Source: Pseudomonas sp. TH10 (GTDB lineage Bacteria > Pseudomonadota > Gammaproteobacteria > Pseudomonadales > Pseudomonadaceae). Taken from it: a stretch of DNA of 42,844 nucleotides. Below are positions 19,579-28,033 of the stretch, piece by piece. Below the pieces are notes generated by a model that was given only the letters and a program-made list of their open reading frames with translations, was not told the origin of the DNA and ran no database searches. The stretch is taken from assembly GCF_016651255.1 (NCBI RefSeq), contig NZ_JAEKEG010000173.1, forward strand, positions 1-42,844, written 5' to 3'. A program made the position numbers and the translations under genes. How positions within the stretch are numbered: the stretch's first letter is position 1; each line of letters begins with the position of its first letter.

Positions 19579-20309
19579 GTGCGCCACCGCTGCCAGAGCA
19601 TCGCCGGCGCGCGCAACAACATGCCGAAAAACAGCCGCGTGTGCATGCTCGAAATCAGTACGTTGTCGTGGAGCAGGCGAAAGTGTGACACGCCATCCAG
19701 CGGATAATGCACCCGGGTGGGCCGCCACAGCATCGGTTGATTGCGCCAGGCCAGGCGCACCAGGATGTCCGAGTCGAAATCCATTCGCTTGCCGATTTTC
19801 GCCGAGTCGATCAAGGCCAGCACGGGCGGCAACGGATACACGCGAAAGCCGCACATCGAGTCGCGAATCTGCAGCGACAGGGTGTTGATCCAGACCATCA
19901 CGTGGGTCAGGTAGCGGGCATACAGGCGGCCCTTGGGGACGCTGGCGTCGTATTGCGGGTAACCGCAGATCACCGCCTCGGGGTGGGCGCGAGACTGCTC
20001 GATGAAGGTGCCGATGTCCTGCAGGTCGTGCTGGCCGTCGGCGTCCACCTGCAATGCGTGAGTAAAACCCAGGCGCGCCGCTTCGCGCAGACCGGTCATG
20101 ACCGCACCGCCCTTGCCCTGATTGGCGGCGAGGCGAATCAGGAATACCTTTTCGCGCAGCGCCAGGTGATCGAGCACTTTTGCACAGGACGGGGCACTGG
20201 CGTCGTCCACCAGGATGCAGGGAAGACCGCTGCCAAGTACCGCCTCGACCACGGTGGTAATCGCGGTTTCGTGGTTGTAGACCGGGATGACGGCGCAAGG
20301 GTTATGCAT
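19575..20309 (-). CDS. Family 2 glycosyltransferase (ApeJ N-terminal type)
   Basis: This 244-residue GT-A protein has the classical start (VIPVYNHE, residues 8-15), the nucleotide-sugar region around residues 34-37 (VDDAS), and the DxD motif D89-A-D91 in VDADGQHD. There is no long C-terminal membrane domain. The ATG at 20309 is preceded by AGGGGA at 7 bases and starts the conserved region. A second ATG at 20360 would overlap the ligase stop and cannot be excluded. It would add a sugar to the acceptor that the polyene is esterified to. The next gene supplies the acyltransferase. Confidence 0.85.
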   Translation of the reverse strand: MHNPCAVIPVYNHETAITTVVEAVLGSGLPCILVDDASAPSCAKVLDHLALREKVFLIRLAANQGKGGAVMTGLREAARLGFTHALQVDADGQHDLQDIGTFIEQSRAHPEAVICGYPQYDASVPKGRLYARYLTHVMVWINTLSLQIRDSMCGFRVYPLPPVLALIDSAKIGKRMDFDSDILVRLAWRNQPMLWRPTRVHYPLDGVSHFRLLHDNVLISSMHTRLFFGMLLRAPAMLWQRWRT

Positions 20310-20352
20310 GAGCACGTCCCCTGGGCGATTGAGTGCGCAGCACTTGCCATAA

Positions 20353-22035
20353 TCAGGCATCGCTCGCCGCCTCCAGCAGAATCCGTCCACTGGAACAGGT
20401 CGCGGTTTCATTGCGATAAGCGAAATACAGCTTGCCGCGCACCGGATCAAAACGCAGGTGCAACTGGACCTGATCCCCCGGGCGCACCAGTTGCTGGAAT
20501 TTCAGGACTTCCATACCGGCGAATTTTTCCGGCAGGTTCATCAATCGTTGGCCCAGGGCGAGGGCCCAATCGACCTGCACCACACCGGGCAACACCGGTG
20601 CCTTGGGGAAATGGCCGCTGAAGAACGCCAGGTCCGGTGGCACCGCCAATTGCAGGCTCCACTCGCCATCGTCTTCGATCTGTTGCAGTACTTCTGGCAA
20701 TTTCGGTCGAGCAGCCAGCAATAACCCCTCGACATCCGCTTGCGGCAGCTTGCCCTGGCTGTTGAACGGCAGTTGTCGCAGAAAACGCCAGCGTCGCGGC
20801 AACGCCAGGGTTTCGCAGTGCAGGCCCAGGTGCTGGCGCAGCTCCTCGGTAACGGCGCGCCGGCCCTGGTTGCGCAACGCGTGCAAGCCTGACTCGCTCA
20901 AGACCAGCAGCGCGCCCAGCGACGCGCGGTTTTCCTGCACCACACCCATGCGTGCTTCAGTCACCCAATCATGGGTGCTCAACGCCTGTTCGAGCATTGG
21001 AAGCGAGATACGTTTTTCTTCCAGTTTGACGATTCGGTCCAGCCGCCCCTGTAGCTCAAAACGGCCGTCGGCGGCAATTTGCGCGGCATCGGCGGTATGT
21101 TCAACGTGGCCTGGGGGCATGTAGGGAGAGCTGACAAGCAACGCACCGTCACTGTCCAGCGCCAGTTCAACGTCGGCAAATGGCTGCCAGGGCTCATCGG
21201 CCTGGCGCCAGGCAATACCGCCGGTTTCCGAGCTGCCGAGGATTTCCGTCGGCCATTGCTGCAGGCGCTGGTGCAGGCTTCGCGCCGCTTCGGCCGGCAA
21301 GGCGCCACCAGAAGAAAATACCCGGCGAACCGCACTCAGGGCGGGCCAGTCAAGGTTGTCGCCCATGCGCTTGAGCAGCGCCGGGCTGGCGACCCAGGCG
21401 AAGGTCGGGCACTCGCGGCTGGCGCGCTGCAGATCTTCCGGAAACGCCAGCTGCTTGCGCACGAACGGCCGACCGGCGCACAGCGGCCACAGCACCCGGA
21501 AGAGCAACCCATAGATGTGCTGGGTGGCGACGCTGCCGATGATGCAGGCCTGGCCAAGGTCGGCACCCCAGAGGGTCTCCAGGGCCTGCACTTCATTGGC
21601 CAACTGGCCCAGGGTTTTGTCGATGCGCTTGGGCTCGCCACTGGAACCTGAAGTGCACAGGCTGAGTTGGCATTGGTCCAGGTCGAACTCGACTGCACCC
21701 AGGGGCGCGCCCCGGTAATCCTCCAGATGGGCGTCGTCGGCCAGGTCGGTCAGCCACAGGTCGACTTCCGTGGACCAGCGTTGCCGGGTAACGGGTTGCA
21801 GGTCGGCCGGAAGTAGCACGCTGGCGCCGGCGCGCCAGGCGCCAAGCAGGGCGACGGCCAGGTCGGCGGCGTCTTCCAGGTGCACGGCAACGCGCCGTAT
21901 GCCCTGGCTTTCGAGGCCGGCAGCCAGGCGCAGTGCGCGTTCGCACAGCTGGGCGTGGGTCAGCACCGGCCCGGCCGTCACGGCGCGCTCTGGTTGAGCC
22001 TTGAGCAGCAGTTGCTCAAGTTTAATCCAGTTCAT
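20353..22035 (-). CDS. apeH: Acyl-ACP ligase fused to a hotdog dehydratase (ApeH-ApeI fusion)
   Basis: This 560-residue protein joins two parts. Residues 1-435 are an ANL adenylating enzyme with the A3 motif [10 protein letters not shown] (127-136), the A5-like SSETGG (268-273) and the C-terminal lysine K429 in NSQGK. It would activate the aryl acid and load it on an ACP. Residues 455-560 are a hotdog domain with [17 protein letters not shown] (H475), the FabZ/ApeI-like dehydratase signature. In E. coli these are separate genes (apeH and apeI). The ATG at 22035 overlaps the membrane gene (ATGA). The upstream extension from 22068 is not needed. Confidence 0.88.
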   Translation of the reverse strand: MNWIKLEQLLLKAQPERAVTAGPVLTHAQLCERALRLAAGLESQGIRRVAVHLEDAADLAVALLGAWRAGASVLLPADLQPVTRQRWSTEVDLWLTDLADDAHLEDYRGAPLGAVEFDLDQCQLSLCTSGSSGEPKRIDKTLGQLANEVQALETLWGADLGQACIIGSVATQHIYGLLFRVLWPLCAGRPFVRKQLAFPEDLQRASRECPTFAWVASPALLKRMGDNLDWPALSAVRRVFSSGGALPAEAARSLHQRLQQWPTEILGSSETGGIAWRQADEPWQPFADVELALDSDGALLVSSPYMPPGHVEHTADAAQIAADGRFELQGRLDRIVKLEEKRISLPMLEQALSTHDWVTEARMGVVQENRASLGALLVLSESGLHALRNQGRRAVTEELRQHLGLHCETLALPRRWRFLRQLPFNSQGKLPQADVEGLLLAARPKLPEVLQQIEDDGEWSLQLAVPPDLAFFSGHFPKAPVLPGVVQVDWALALGQRLMNLPEKFAGMEVLKFQQLVRPGDQVQLHLRFDPVRGKLYFAYRNETATCSSGRILLEAASDA

Positions 22036-22577
22036 GGGTGGCCTCGTACCCGTTGTCGTATCAGCCATTCAATGGCAAACATCAGGCCGATCAATCCATA
22101 GGAGATCAGGCCGGTGTACAACATCCACCAATTCAGCGGCGCCCACAGGGTCAGCAGGGCGGCGCACAAACCGTTGCAGAAGAAAAACACGCTCCAGGCC
22201 ACCGTGACCTTTCGGGTGTAGCGAATCGCAATGTCCGGCAGTTCCGGCTCGCGCAACCGCGCGAGTCGCTCGACCATTGGCGGGCCGTATTTCAGGCTCA
22301 GGCCGAACAGCACCAGCATGAAGCCGCTGATCAGCACCGGATACCAGCGCAGCAACAGTGGACTGTCGAACAATGCCAGCAGCAGGCAAAAAATGATCGC
22401 GGTGACGGCCATCCACAGGCTGCCGGGTTTGCGTTCGCCGCTCAGCGCCCGCGCCAGCCACAGGCTGCCCAGCAGCAGACCGAACTGCCACGGAGCGAAG
22501 TGCTCCATGCCGAAATACACCGCAAAGGGGTAAAGCAGACCGGCCAGCAGCAGGCCGAGGCCGATCAATCGGCTCAT
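22032..22577 (-). CDS. apeG: COG4648-type membrane protein (ApeG-type)
   Basis: This 181-residue protein has about five hydrophobic segments (first at residues 4-22, then 30-45, 57-75, 80-97, and 130-165). It lacks catalytic motifs that I recognise. It matches the small membrane protein found between the ACPs and the ligase in aryl polyene clusters. Its function there is unknown; anchoring the enzymes or lipid handling are guesses. ATGA overlaps tie it to the ACP upstream and the ligase downstream. Confidence 0.8.
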   Translation of the reverse strand: MSRLIGLGLLLAGLLYPFAVYFGMEHFAPWQFGLLLGSLWLARALSGERKPGSLWMAVTAIIFCLLLALFDSPLLLRWYPVLISGFMLVLFGLSLKYGPPMVERLARLREPELPDIAIRYTRKVTVAWSVFFFCNGLCAALLTLWAPLNWWMLYTGLISYGLIGLMFAIEWLIRQRVRGHP

Positions 22578-22828
22578 GCGGCCGGTTGAACCAGGCGGTA
22601 GACCGCCTCGACCACGTCACCGACAGTGCGCACCGATTTGAATTCTTCGGCAGCGATTTTCTTGCCGGTCTGACGCTTGATGTGATCGATCAGATCGACC
22701 GCATCGATGCTGTCGATTTCCAGATCCTGATACAGATTGGACTCCAGGCTCACACGCGCCGGATCGAGTTCGAACAGCTCGACCAGGGCATCGCGCAGGG
22801 TGTTGAAAATGTCTTCACGAGTTTGCAT
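22574..22828 (-). CDS. apeF: Acyl carrier protein (second ACP, ApeF-type)
   Basis: This 84-residue protein has an ACP fold, with the phosphopantetheine serine in DLEIDSIDAVDL. Its acidic helix II (DAVDLIDHIK) is typical. Two ACPs are encoded here; in APE systems one carries the starter and the other the growing chain, or both act in extension. It is separated from the upstream ACP by 9 bases and overlaps the membrane gene (ATGA). The ribosome site is weak, which suggests translational coupling. Confidence 0.92.
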   Translation of the reverse strand: MQTREDIFNTLRDALVELFELDPARVSLESNLYQDLEIDSIDAVDLIDHIKRQTGKKIAAEEFKSVRTVGDVVEAVYRLVQPAA

Positions 22829-22837
22829 GGTCCGGTC

Positions 22838-23098
22838 TCAAGCTGCCTGTTTTGCCGTGACGAACGCCGCAAGGCTCGCCACGTTGGTGAAATGGTTGCG
22901 GGTGTCTTTGGCGTCGGCGTCGATCTTGATGCCGTACTTTTTCTGGATCGCCAGACCCAGTTCCAGCGCGTCGACAGAATCCAGGCCCAGGCCTTCGCCG
23001 AACAGCGTCTGCTCGTCGCCGATGTCGTCGACGCTGATGTCTTCGAGGCCGAGGGCGTCGATGATCAGCGTTTTAATGTCACGATTCAGATCGCTCAT
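22838..23098 (-). CDS. apeE: Acyl carrier protein (first ACP, ApeE-type)
   Basis: This 86-residue ACP has the serine in GLGLDSVDALELG. I placed the start at ATG 23098 because AAGGAG lies 10 bases upstream and the upstream frame is antisense-like. It overlaps the acyltransferase stop by 20 bases. It differs from the second ACP over most of its length, so the two are not copies of one gene. Confidence 0.92.
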   Translation of the reverse strand: MSDLNRDIKTLIIDALGLEDISVDDIGDEQTLFGEGLGLDSVDALELGLAIQKKYGIKIDADAKDTRNHFTNVASLAAFVTAKQAA

Positions 23099-23888
23099 CT
23101 TCGGCGAGCTCCTTAATAAAGTAAGAGTGCAAATAATCGTTGAGCTTGCGCGAGGCTTGCGGTGCAGGCCCCTGCGCGGCAAAGGTCTGTGGGTCTATAT
23201 CGGCCCCGACCTGAAAACTGAAGTGCACGCGGCGATTGGGGATCCGATACCACGGTTCGGCTTTGGTCAGCGTGGTCGGGTTGACCTTGATGATCACTGG
23301 CGTGAGGATTTTCGCACCGCGCAGGGCAATCGCCGCCGCACCCCGATGAAAGGCTGGCGCCTGCCCCGGCTGGGTGCGCGTGCCTTCGGGGAAAATGATC
23401 AGAGTCTGGCCGTTTTGCAGGGACTCGGCGGCGGCATCGAGCATGTCCATGCTGCCGTCGTTGCTGATGTATTCGGTGCTGCGCAAGGGGCCACGGGTAA
23501 AAGGGTTTTCCCAGAGGCTTTTCTTCACCACGCAATTGGCCTGGCGCACCAGGCCGATAAGAAACACCACGTCGATCAGCGACGGGTGGTTGGCGATGAT
23601 CATCTGCCCAGGACGGCCCAAGCGCTCGGCGCCTTGAATGTCATAGGTCAGCACACCGGTGCGGGCCATGAACCGTACGAAAAACCAGAACAGGCGACTG
23701 ACGGTTTGCCGTGCGCGTTGGCGCTGTTTTAGCGCATCACCGGGCAGGCAGCCAAGCAGCGGAAACACCAACACACGCAGGCACAGCCCGCCAAGCCCGA
23801 ACAGCGCGAAGCTGGCGGCGGTGGCGAGCAGGCGCCAGTAATAGGCGTCGCGGTGTTTCTCGGTCACGGGTTGCGTTGCCAGGTCCAT
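23079..23888 (-). CDS. apeD: Lysophosphatidic-acid-type acyltransferase (ApeD-type)
   Basis: This 269-residue protein is a PlsC-family membrane acyltransferase with the HX4D motif in NHPSLIDV and FPEGTR further on. An N-terminal hydrophobic region (about residues 22-45) anchors it. It probably moves an acyl group to a lysophospholipid or related acceptor to build the polyene lipid. The start ATG at 23888 is chosen because it gives the conserved protein; it overlaps the chain-length-factor gene by 25 bases. The longer frame upstream lies inside that gene. Confidence 0.85.
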   Translation of the reverse strand: MDLATQPVTEKHRDAYYWRLLATAASFALFGLGGLCLRVLVFPLLGCLPGDALKQRQRARQTVSRLFWFFVRFMARTGVLTYDIQGAERLGRPGQMIIANHPSLIDVVFLIGLVRQANCVVKKSLWENPFTRGPLRSTEYISNDGSMDMLDAAAESLQNGQTLIIFPEGTRTQPGQAPAFHRGAAAIALRGAKILTPVIIKVNPTTLTKAEPWYRIPNRRVHFSFQVGADIDPQTFAAQGPAPQASRKLNDYLHSYFIKELAEDERSES

Positions 23889-24589
23889 ACACGATTTTTC
23901 CACGCATGTTGGCAGGTAGTCTGCTGGCCGAGCAGGGTATGCAAGAGATTCAGGGCATGGGGCCAGTGAGCGTTTGACACTGTATCCGTAGCGCTGTTCA
24001 GGGACAGCTGCCAATCGTTGCCGGGTGTGATCAGAAGGCCCAGTGCATAAGGGAACGGCACGTCGTCGATCCACTGTGAATAGGCGGCCGGTGGTTGTTC
24101 TTCGCTGATCACCAGCAGTACCGCAGGTGCGCCTTCATTGAGCAGCGCTGCGGCTTCCAGCATGCCGTGCTCGAGGCCGTCGCCAGCCGCGGCGAGGGCG
24201 GTCATTTCGCTGGTTTCGCCGCGCATGATCGACCACAGGCCAATGATCGCGTTGTGCACGGAAAGGCTGAACTGAGTCGGTGACAGCGGCTGCTCGGTCG
24301 CTAGATCGCTGAGGATCTCGTAGGTGCGTGGGGTTTCGCCATGGCGAGAGACGAACACCAGCGGCAGGTTTTCCCGTCCGTCGGCCAGCGGCCAGCCGAC
24401 ACTGAACGCCATGCGTGCCAGGCGACTGAGACGGCGGCGTTGCATGGCCGGCAAGAATGACACATCGGGCGCGGCTTCACTGCTCTGGAGCGCGACTGGC
24501 TGTCTGCTCCAGGCCTGCCAGTCGTCCACGCTGTCGAGCCCAGGGGCCCACGCGCGCCATTGGGCGATGTTGAAGTTGATCACGGACAT
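23864..24589 (-). CDS. apeC: Ketosynthase-like chain length factor (ApeC-type)
   Basis: This 241-residue protein matches the short ketosynthase-like domain (Ketoacyl-synt_2) of aryl polyene clusters. It has HNAIIGLWSI and then TALAAAGDGLE where a true ketosynthase has its active-site Cys, so Cys is absent. It lacks the C-terminal half with the two His. In this family it pairs with ApeO and sets chain length without condensing. It is the first gene of the operon; a sigma-70-like promoter lies about 80-110 bases upstream. Its start codon lies just after a small GC-rich hairpin. Confidence 0.9.
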   Translation of the reverse strand: MSVINFNIAQWRAWAPGLDSVDDWQAWSRQPVALQSSEAAPDVSFLPAMQRRRLSRLARMAFSVGWPLADGRENLPLVFVSRHGETPRTYEILSDLATEQPLSPTQFSLSVHNAIIGLWSIMRGETSEMTALAAAGDGLEHGMLEAAALLNEGAPAVLLVISEEQPPAAYSQWIDDVPFPYALGLLITPGNDWQLSLNSATDTVSNAHWPHALNLLHTLLGQQTTCQHAWKNRVWTWQRNP

Positions 24590-24593
24590 TCAT

Positions 24594-24607
24594 CCCGCCC
24601 CTGCGGG
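24594..24607 (-). promoter_or_regulatory. Small hairpin overlapping the apeC ribosome site
   Basis: On the minus strand CCCGC-AGGG-GCGGG is a 5-bp stem with a 4-base loop, 4 bases before the apeC ATG. It contains the only purine-rich ribosome-site candidate (AGGGG), so it could limit initiation. It is read by eye and short, so it may be chance in GC-rich DNA. Confidence 0.35.
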
Positions 24608-24677
24608 CTTTCATTGACGCGGTGAGTCACGGAACCAGCGACAAGCATGGCGCGGCGTCAAGCGCCAGGTGGCGCGC

Positions 24678-24706
24678 ATTATCCCGGTGCAGCCAGCGGG
24701 TAGCAA
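24678..24706 (-). promoter_or_regulatory. Sigma-70-like promoter of the aryl polyene operon
   Basis: On the minus strand TTGCTA (24706-24701), a 17-base spacer and GATAAT (24683-24678) form a near-consensus promoter. The predicted start near 24671 leaves a leader of about 80 bases before apeC. It is the best candidate I found between apeC and parA. No operator for a known regulator is obvious. Confidence 0.6.
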
Positions 24707-24862
24707 ATGCTGGTTACATTTTGCTCAAGGAAAATGGACCGGCTGGTTCCTCGGTAAATATCATTTGGCATTATCCATATCGGCACCAGCGTGTATGTCG
24801 GCTCAATCCGATCATCCTGTCTGATCTTGGCCCTTTTTTATTCAGAGTTTTCGCATGACCCT

Positions 24863-24910
24863 GTAGTCCAATTCCCAACGAGGTAGCGAAGCGACGCTTG
24901 GGACCACTAC
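24863..24910. repeat. Imperfect inverted repeat upstream of parA
   Basis: GTAGT..TCCCAA (24863-24878) faces TTGGGA..ACTAC (24899-24910), an imperfect inverted repeat around a purine-rich centre. It ends 34 bases before the parA start and could be a leader hairpin or an operator. The rest of this 355-base gap (24590-24944) holds only the aryl polyene promoter and leader; I see no other gene in it. Confidence 0.4.
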
Positions 24911-24944
24911 ACTCGGTCATTCTTTGATACACGGAGGTTTCGAC

Positions 24945-25715
24945 ATGCGGCGCGTGGTGTTCAATCAGAAAGGTGGCGTAGGCAAATCCAGCATTGCCTG
25001 CAATCTGGCGGCGGTCAGCGCCAGCGAGGGCTATCGCACCCTGTTGGTGGATCTCGATGCGCAGGCCAACTCCACTCAGTATCTGACCGGGCTCACTGGC
25101 GACGACATCCCGATGGGGATTGCCGATTTTTTCAAGCAGACGCTGTCCTCGGGGCCGTTCTCGAAGAAGAATCAGGCAGACATCTACGAAACACCGTTCG
25201 ACAACCTGCACATCATCACGGCGACCGCCGAGTTGGCCGACTTGCAACCCAAGCTTGAGGCCAAGCACAAGATCAACAAGTTGCGGAAGTTGCTTGATGA
25301 GCTGTCCGAAGACTACGACCGAATTTACCTCGATACGCCGCCGGCGCTGAATTTCTATGCGGTATCAGCGCTGATTGCCGCTGATCGTGTGCTCATTCCC
25401 TTCGATTGCGACAGCTTCTCGCGCCAAGCCTTGTACGGCTTGCTTGCGGAAATCGAAGAATTGAAGGAAGACCACAACGAAGGTCTGGAAGTTGAAGGCA
25501 TCGTGGTCAACCAATTCCAGGCCCGCGCCAGTCTGCCGCAGCAAATTCTTGATGAGTTGATTGCCGAAGGTTTGCCGGTGCTGCCGGTGTACCTGACCAG
25601 TTCGGTGCGGATGCGTGAGTCGCACCAGGCCAATACGCCGCTGATTCATCTGGACCCACGGCACAAGTTGACCCGGCAGTTTGTGGAGCTGCATAACCTG
25701 CTGGAAAACGCCTGA
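24945..25715 (+). CDS. ParA/MinD-family ATPase, orphan
   Basis: This 256-residue P-loop ATPase has the deviant Walker A motif KGGVGKSS (residues 9-16), a Walker A' region [10 protein letters not shown] and a Walker B-like IYLDTPPAL. No parB or parS-like gene is next to it, so it is not a usual chromosome or plasmid partition pair. The chromosomal soj/spo0J pair lies elsewhere in Pseudomonas. It corresponds to PA5028 in P. aeruginosa (from memory), which makes it an old resident of this locus. ATG 24945 has ACGGAGG 7 bases upstream; the earlier TTG at 24924 is not preferred. Such orphans may position proteins or organelles; the cargo is unknown. Confidence 0.88.
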   Translation: MRRVVFNQKGGVGKSSIACNLAAVSASEGYRTLLVDLDAQANSTQYLTGLTGDDIPMGIADFFKQTLSSGPFSKKNQADIYETPFDNLHIITATAELADLQPKLEAKHKINKLRKLLDELSEDYDRIYLDTPPALNFYAVSALIAADRVLIPFDCDSFSRQALYGLLAEIEELKEDHNEGLEVEGIVVNQFQARASLPQQILDELIAEGLPVLPVYLTSSVRMRESHQANTPLIHLDPRHKLTRQFVELHNLLENA

Positions 25716-25721
25716 AGATCA

Positions 25722-25801
25722 AGATCGCAGCCTCGGCAGCTCCTGCAGGGTCCGATATGGACCATGGTTCTGTAGGAGCTGCCGAAGGCTGCGATCTTTT
25801 A
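25722..25801. repeat. Inverted REP pair, GTAGGAGCTGCCGAAGG family
   Basis: Left arm AGATCGCAGCCTCGGCAGC and right arm GTAGGAGCTGCCGAAGGCTG face each other around GGTCCGATATGGACC, itself an inverted repeat. It lies between the convergent parA and trxC genes and may end both transcripts. Confidence 0.85.
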
Positions 25802-25809
25802 GGCGGTGG

Positions 25810-26244
25810 TCAGATCCCCTGGCTACGCAACCAGCTCATCAACTGTGGCAATGCAAACGCCCCGCTCTGGCGCGCCACTTCCCGCCCGTTCTTGAACAGA
25901 ATCAAGCTGGGAATCGAGCGAATCCCCAGTTGAGCCGACAACTGCTGGTTGGCCTCGCTGTCCAGCTTGGCCAGCCGGCATTTGCCTGCCAGCTGCGCGG
26001 CCGCCTGTTCGAACACCGGCGCAAATGACTTGCACGGGCCACACCAGTCGGCCCAGACGTCTACCAACAATGGCAAATCACCCTTGATCTGGCTGGCGTA
26101 ATCTCCTTGCTTGAGTTCAAAAGGGCTCTTCAACAACACTGGCGCTTTGCAGCGACCGCATTTCGGCTGATCAGCCAGGCGCCCGGCCGGGATCCGATTG
26201 AGCCCGTTGCAATGGGGGCAGGGGATGAGCAGTGGTTCGGTCAT
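25810..26244 (-). CDS. trxC: Thioredoxin 2
   Basis: This 144-residue cytoplasmic thioredoxin has the N-terminal zinc knuckle C9-x2-C12 ... C29-x2-C32 typical of TrxC. It is followed by the thioredoxin fold with the active site W67-C68-G-P-C71 and the cis-proline P112. TrxC works in oxidative stress and protein repair. The start at ATG 26244 follows AGGA 9 bases upstream; the longer frame from 26343 is not needed. Confidence 0.95.
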   Translation of the reverse strand: MTEPLLIPCPHCNGLNRIPAGRLADQPKCGRCKAPVLLKSPFELKQGDYASQIKGDLPLLVDVWADWCGPCKSFAPVFEQAAAQLAGKCRLAKLDSEANQQLSAQLGIRSIPSLILFKNGREVARQSGAFALPQLMSWLRSQGI

Positions 26245-26338
26245 GAGCAAGGATCCTGATAAGAAGCCGATTTGACTGATTTGGAGACGTTTACTCCTGT
26301 TTTCAATCGTGCAGCGTATTTCGGTGAAACCAGGCTGA

Positions 26339-26515
26339 TTCAAACCGCAGCAGACTTATTTGATGCGCGAGCACGGCCTGAGTCAGAGCGAACGTGCGGG
26401 TGTGGGAGCGCAGTCGGTCGTGTCGGAAATCCTGAGCGGCAAGCGTCAGCTCAACCTGCGGCAGGTCCGCTGGCTGGCTGAACGCTTCGGGGTGTCGATC
26501 GAAACGTTTATCTGA
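26339..26515 (+). pseudogene. Remnant of a HigA-type XRE antitoxin
   Basis: From 26339 the plus strand reads FKPQQTYLMREHGLSQSER, then VVSEILSGKRQLNLRQVRWL and ends AERFGVSIETFI before a stop. This is the C-terminal helix-turn-helix half of HigA/XRE-type antitoxins. The frame is closed by TGA just upstream (26336-26338), and the N-terminal half and a toxin gene are not visible. A shorter frame of about 50 residues from ATG 26363 has no clear ribosome site. It lies between trxC and selO, on the opposite strand, ending 7 bases from the selO stop. Confidence 0.7.
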
Positions 26516-26521
26516 CAACCA

Positions 26522-28018
<1,497 letters not shown>

Positions 28019-28033
28019 CTAGGGATAGGCGGG

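Noticed and set aside
24945..25715. ParA as a mark of a plasmid or integrative element
   Set aside because: No ParB, integrase, relaxase or att-like repeat was seen, and the gene is conserved at this chromosomal position.
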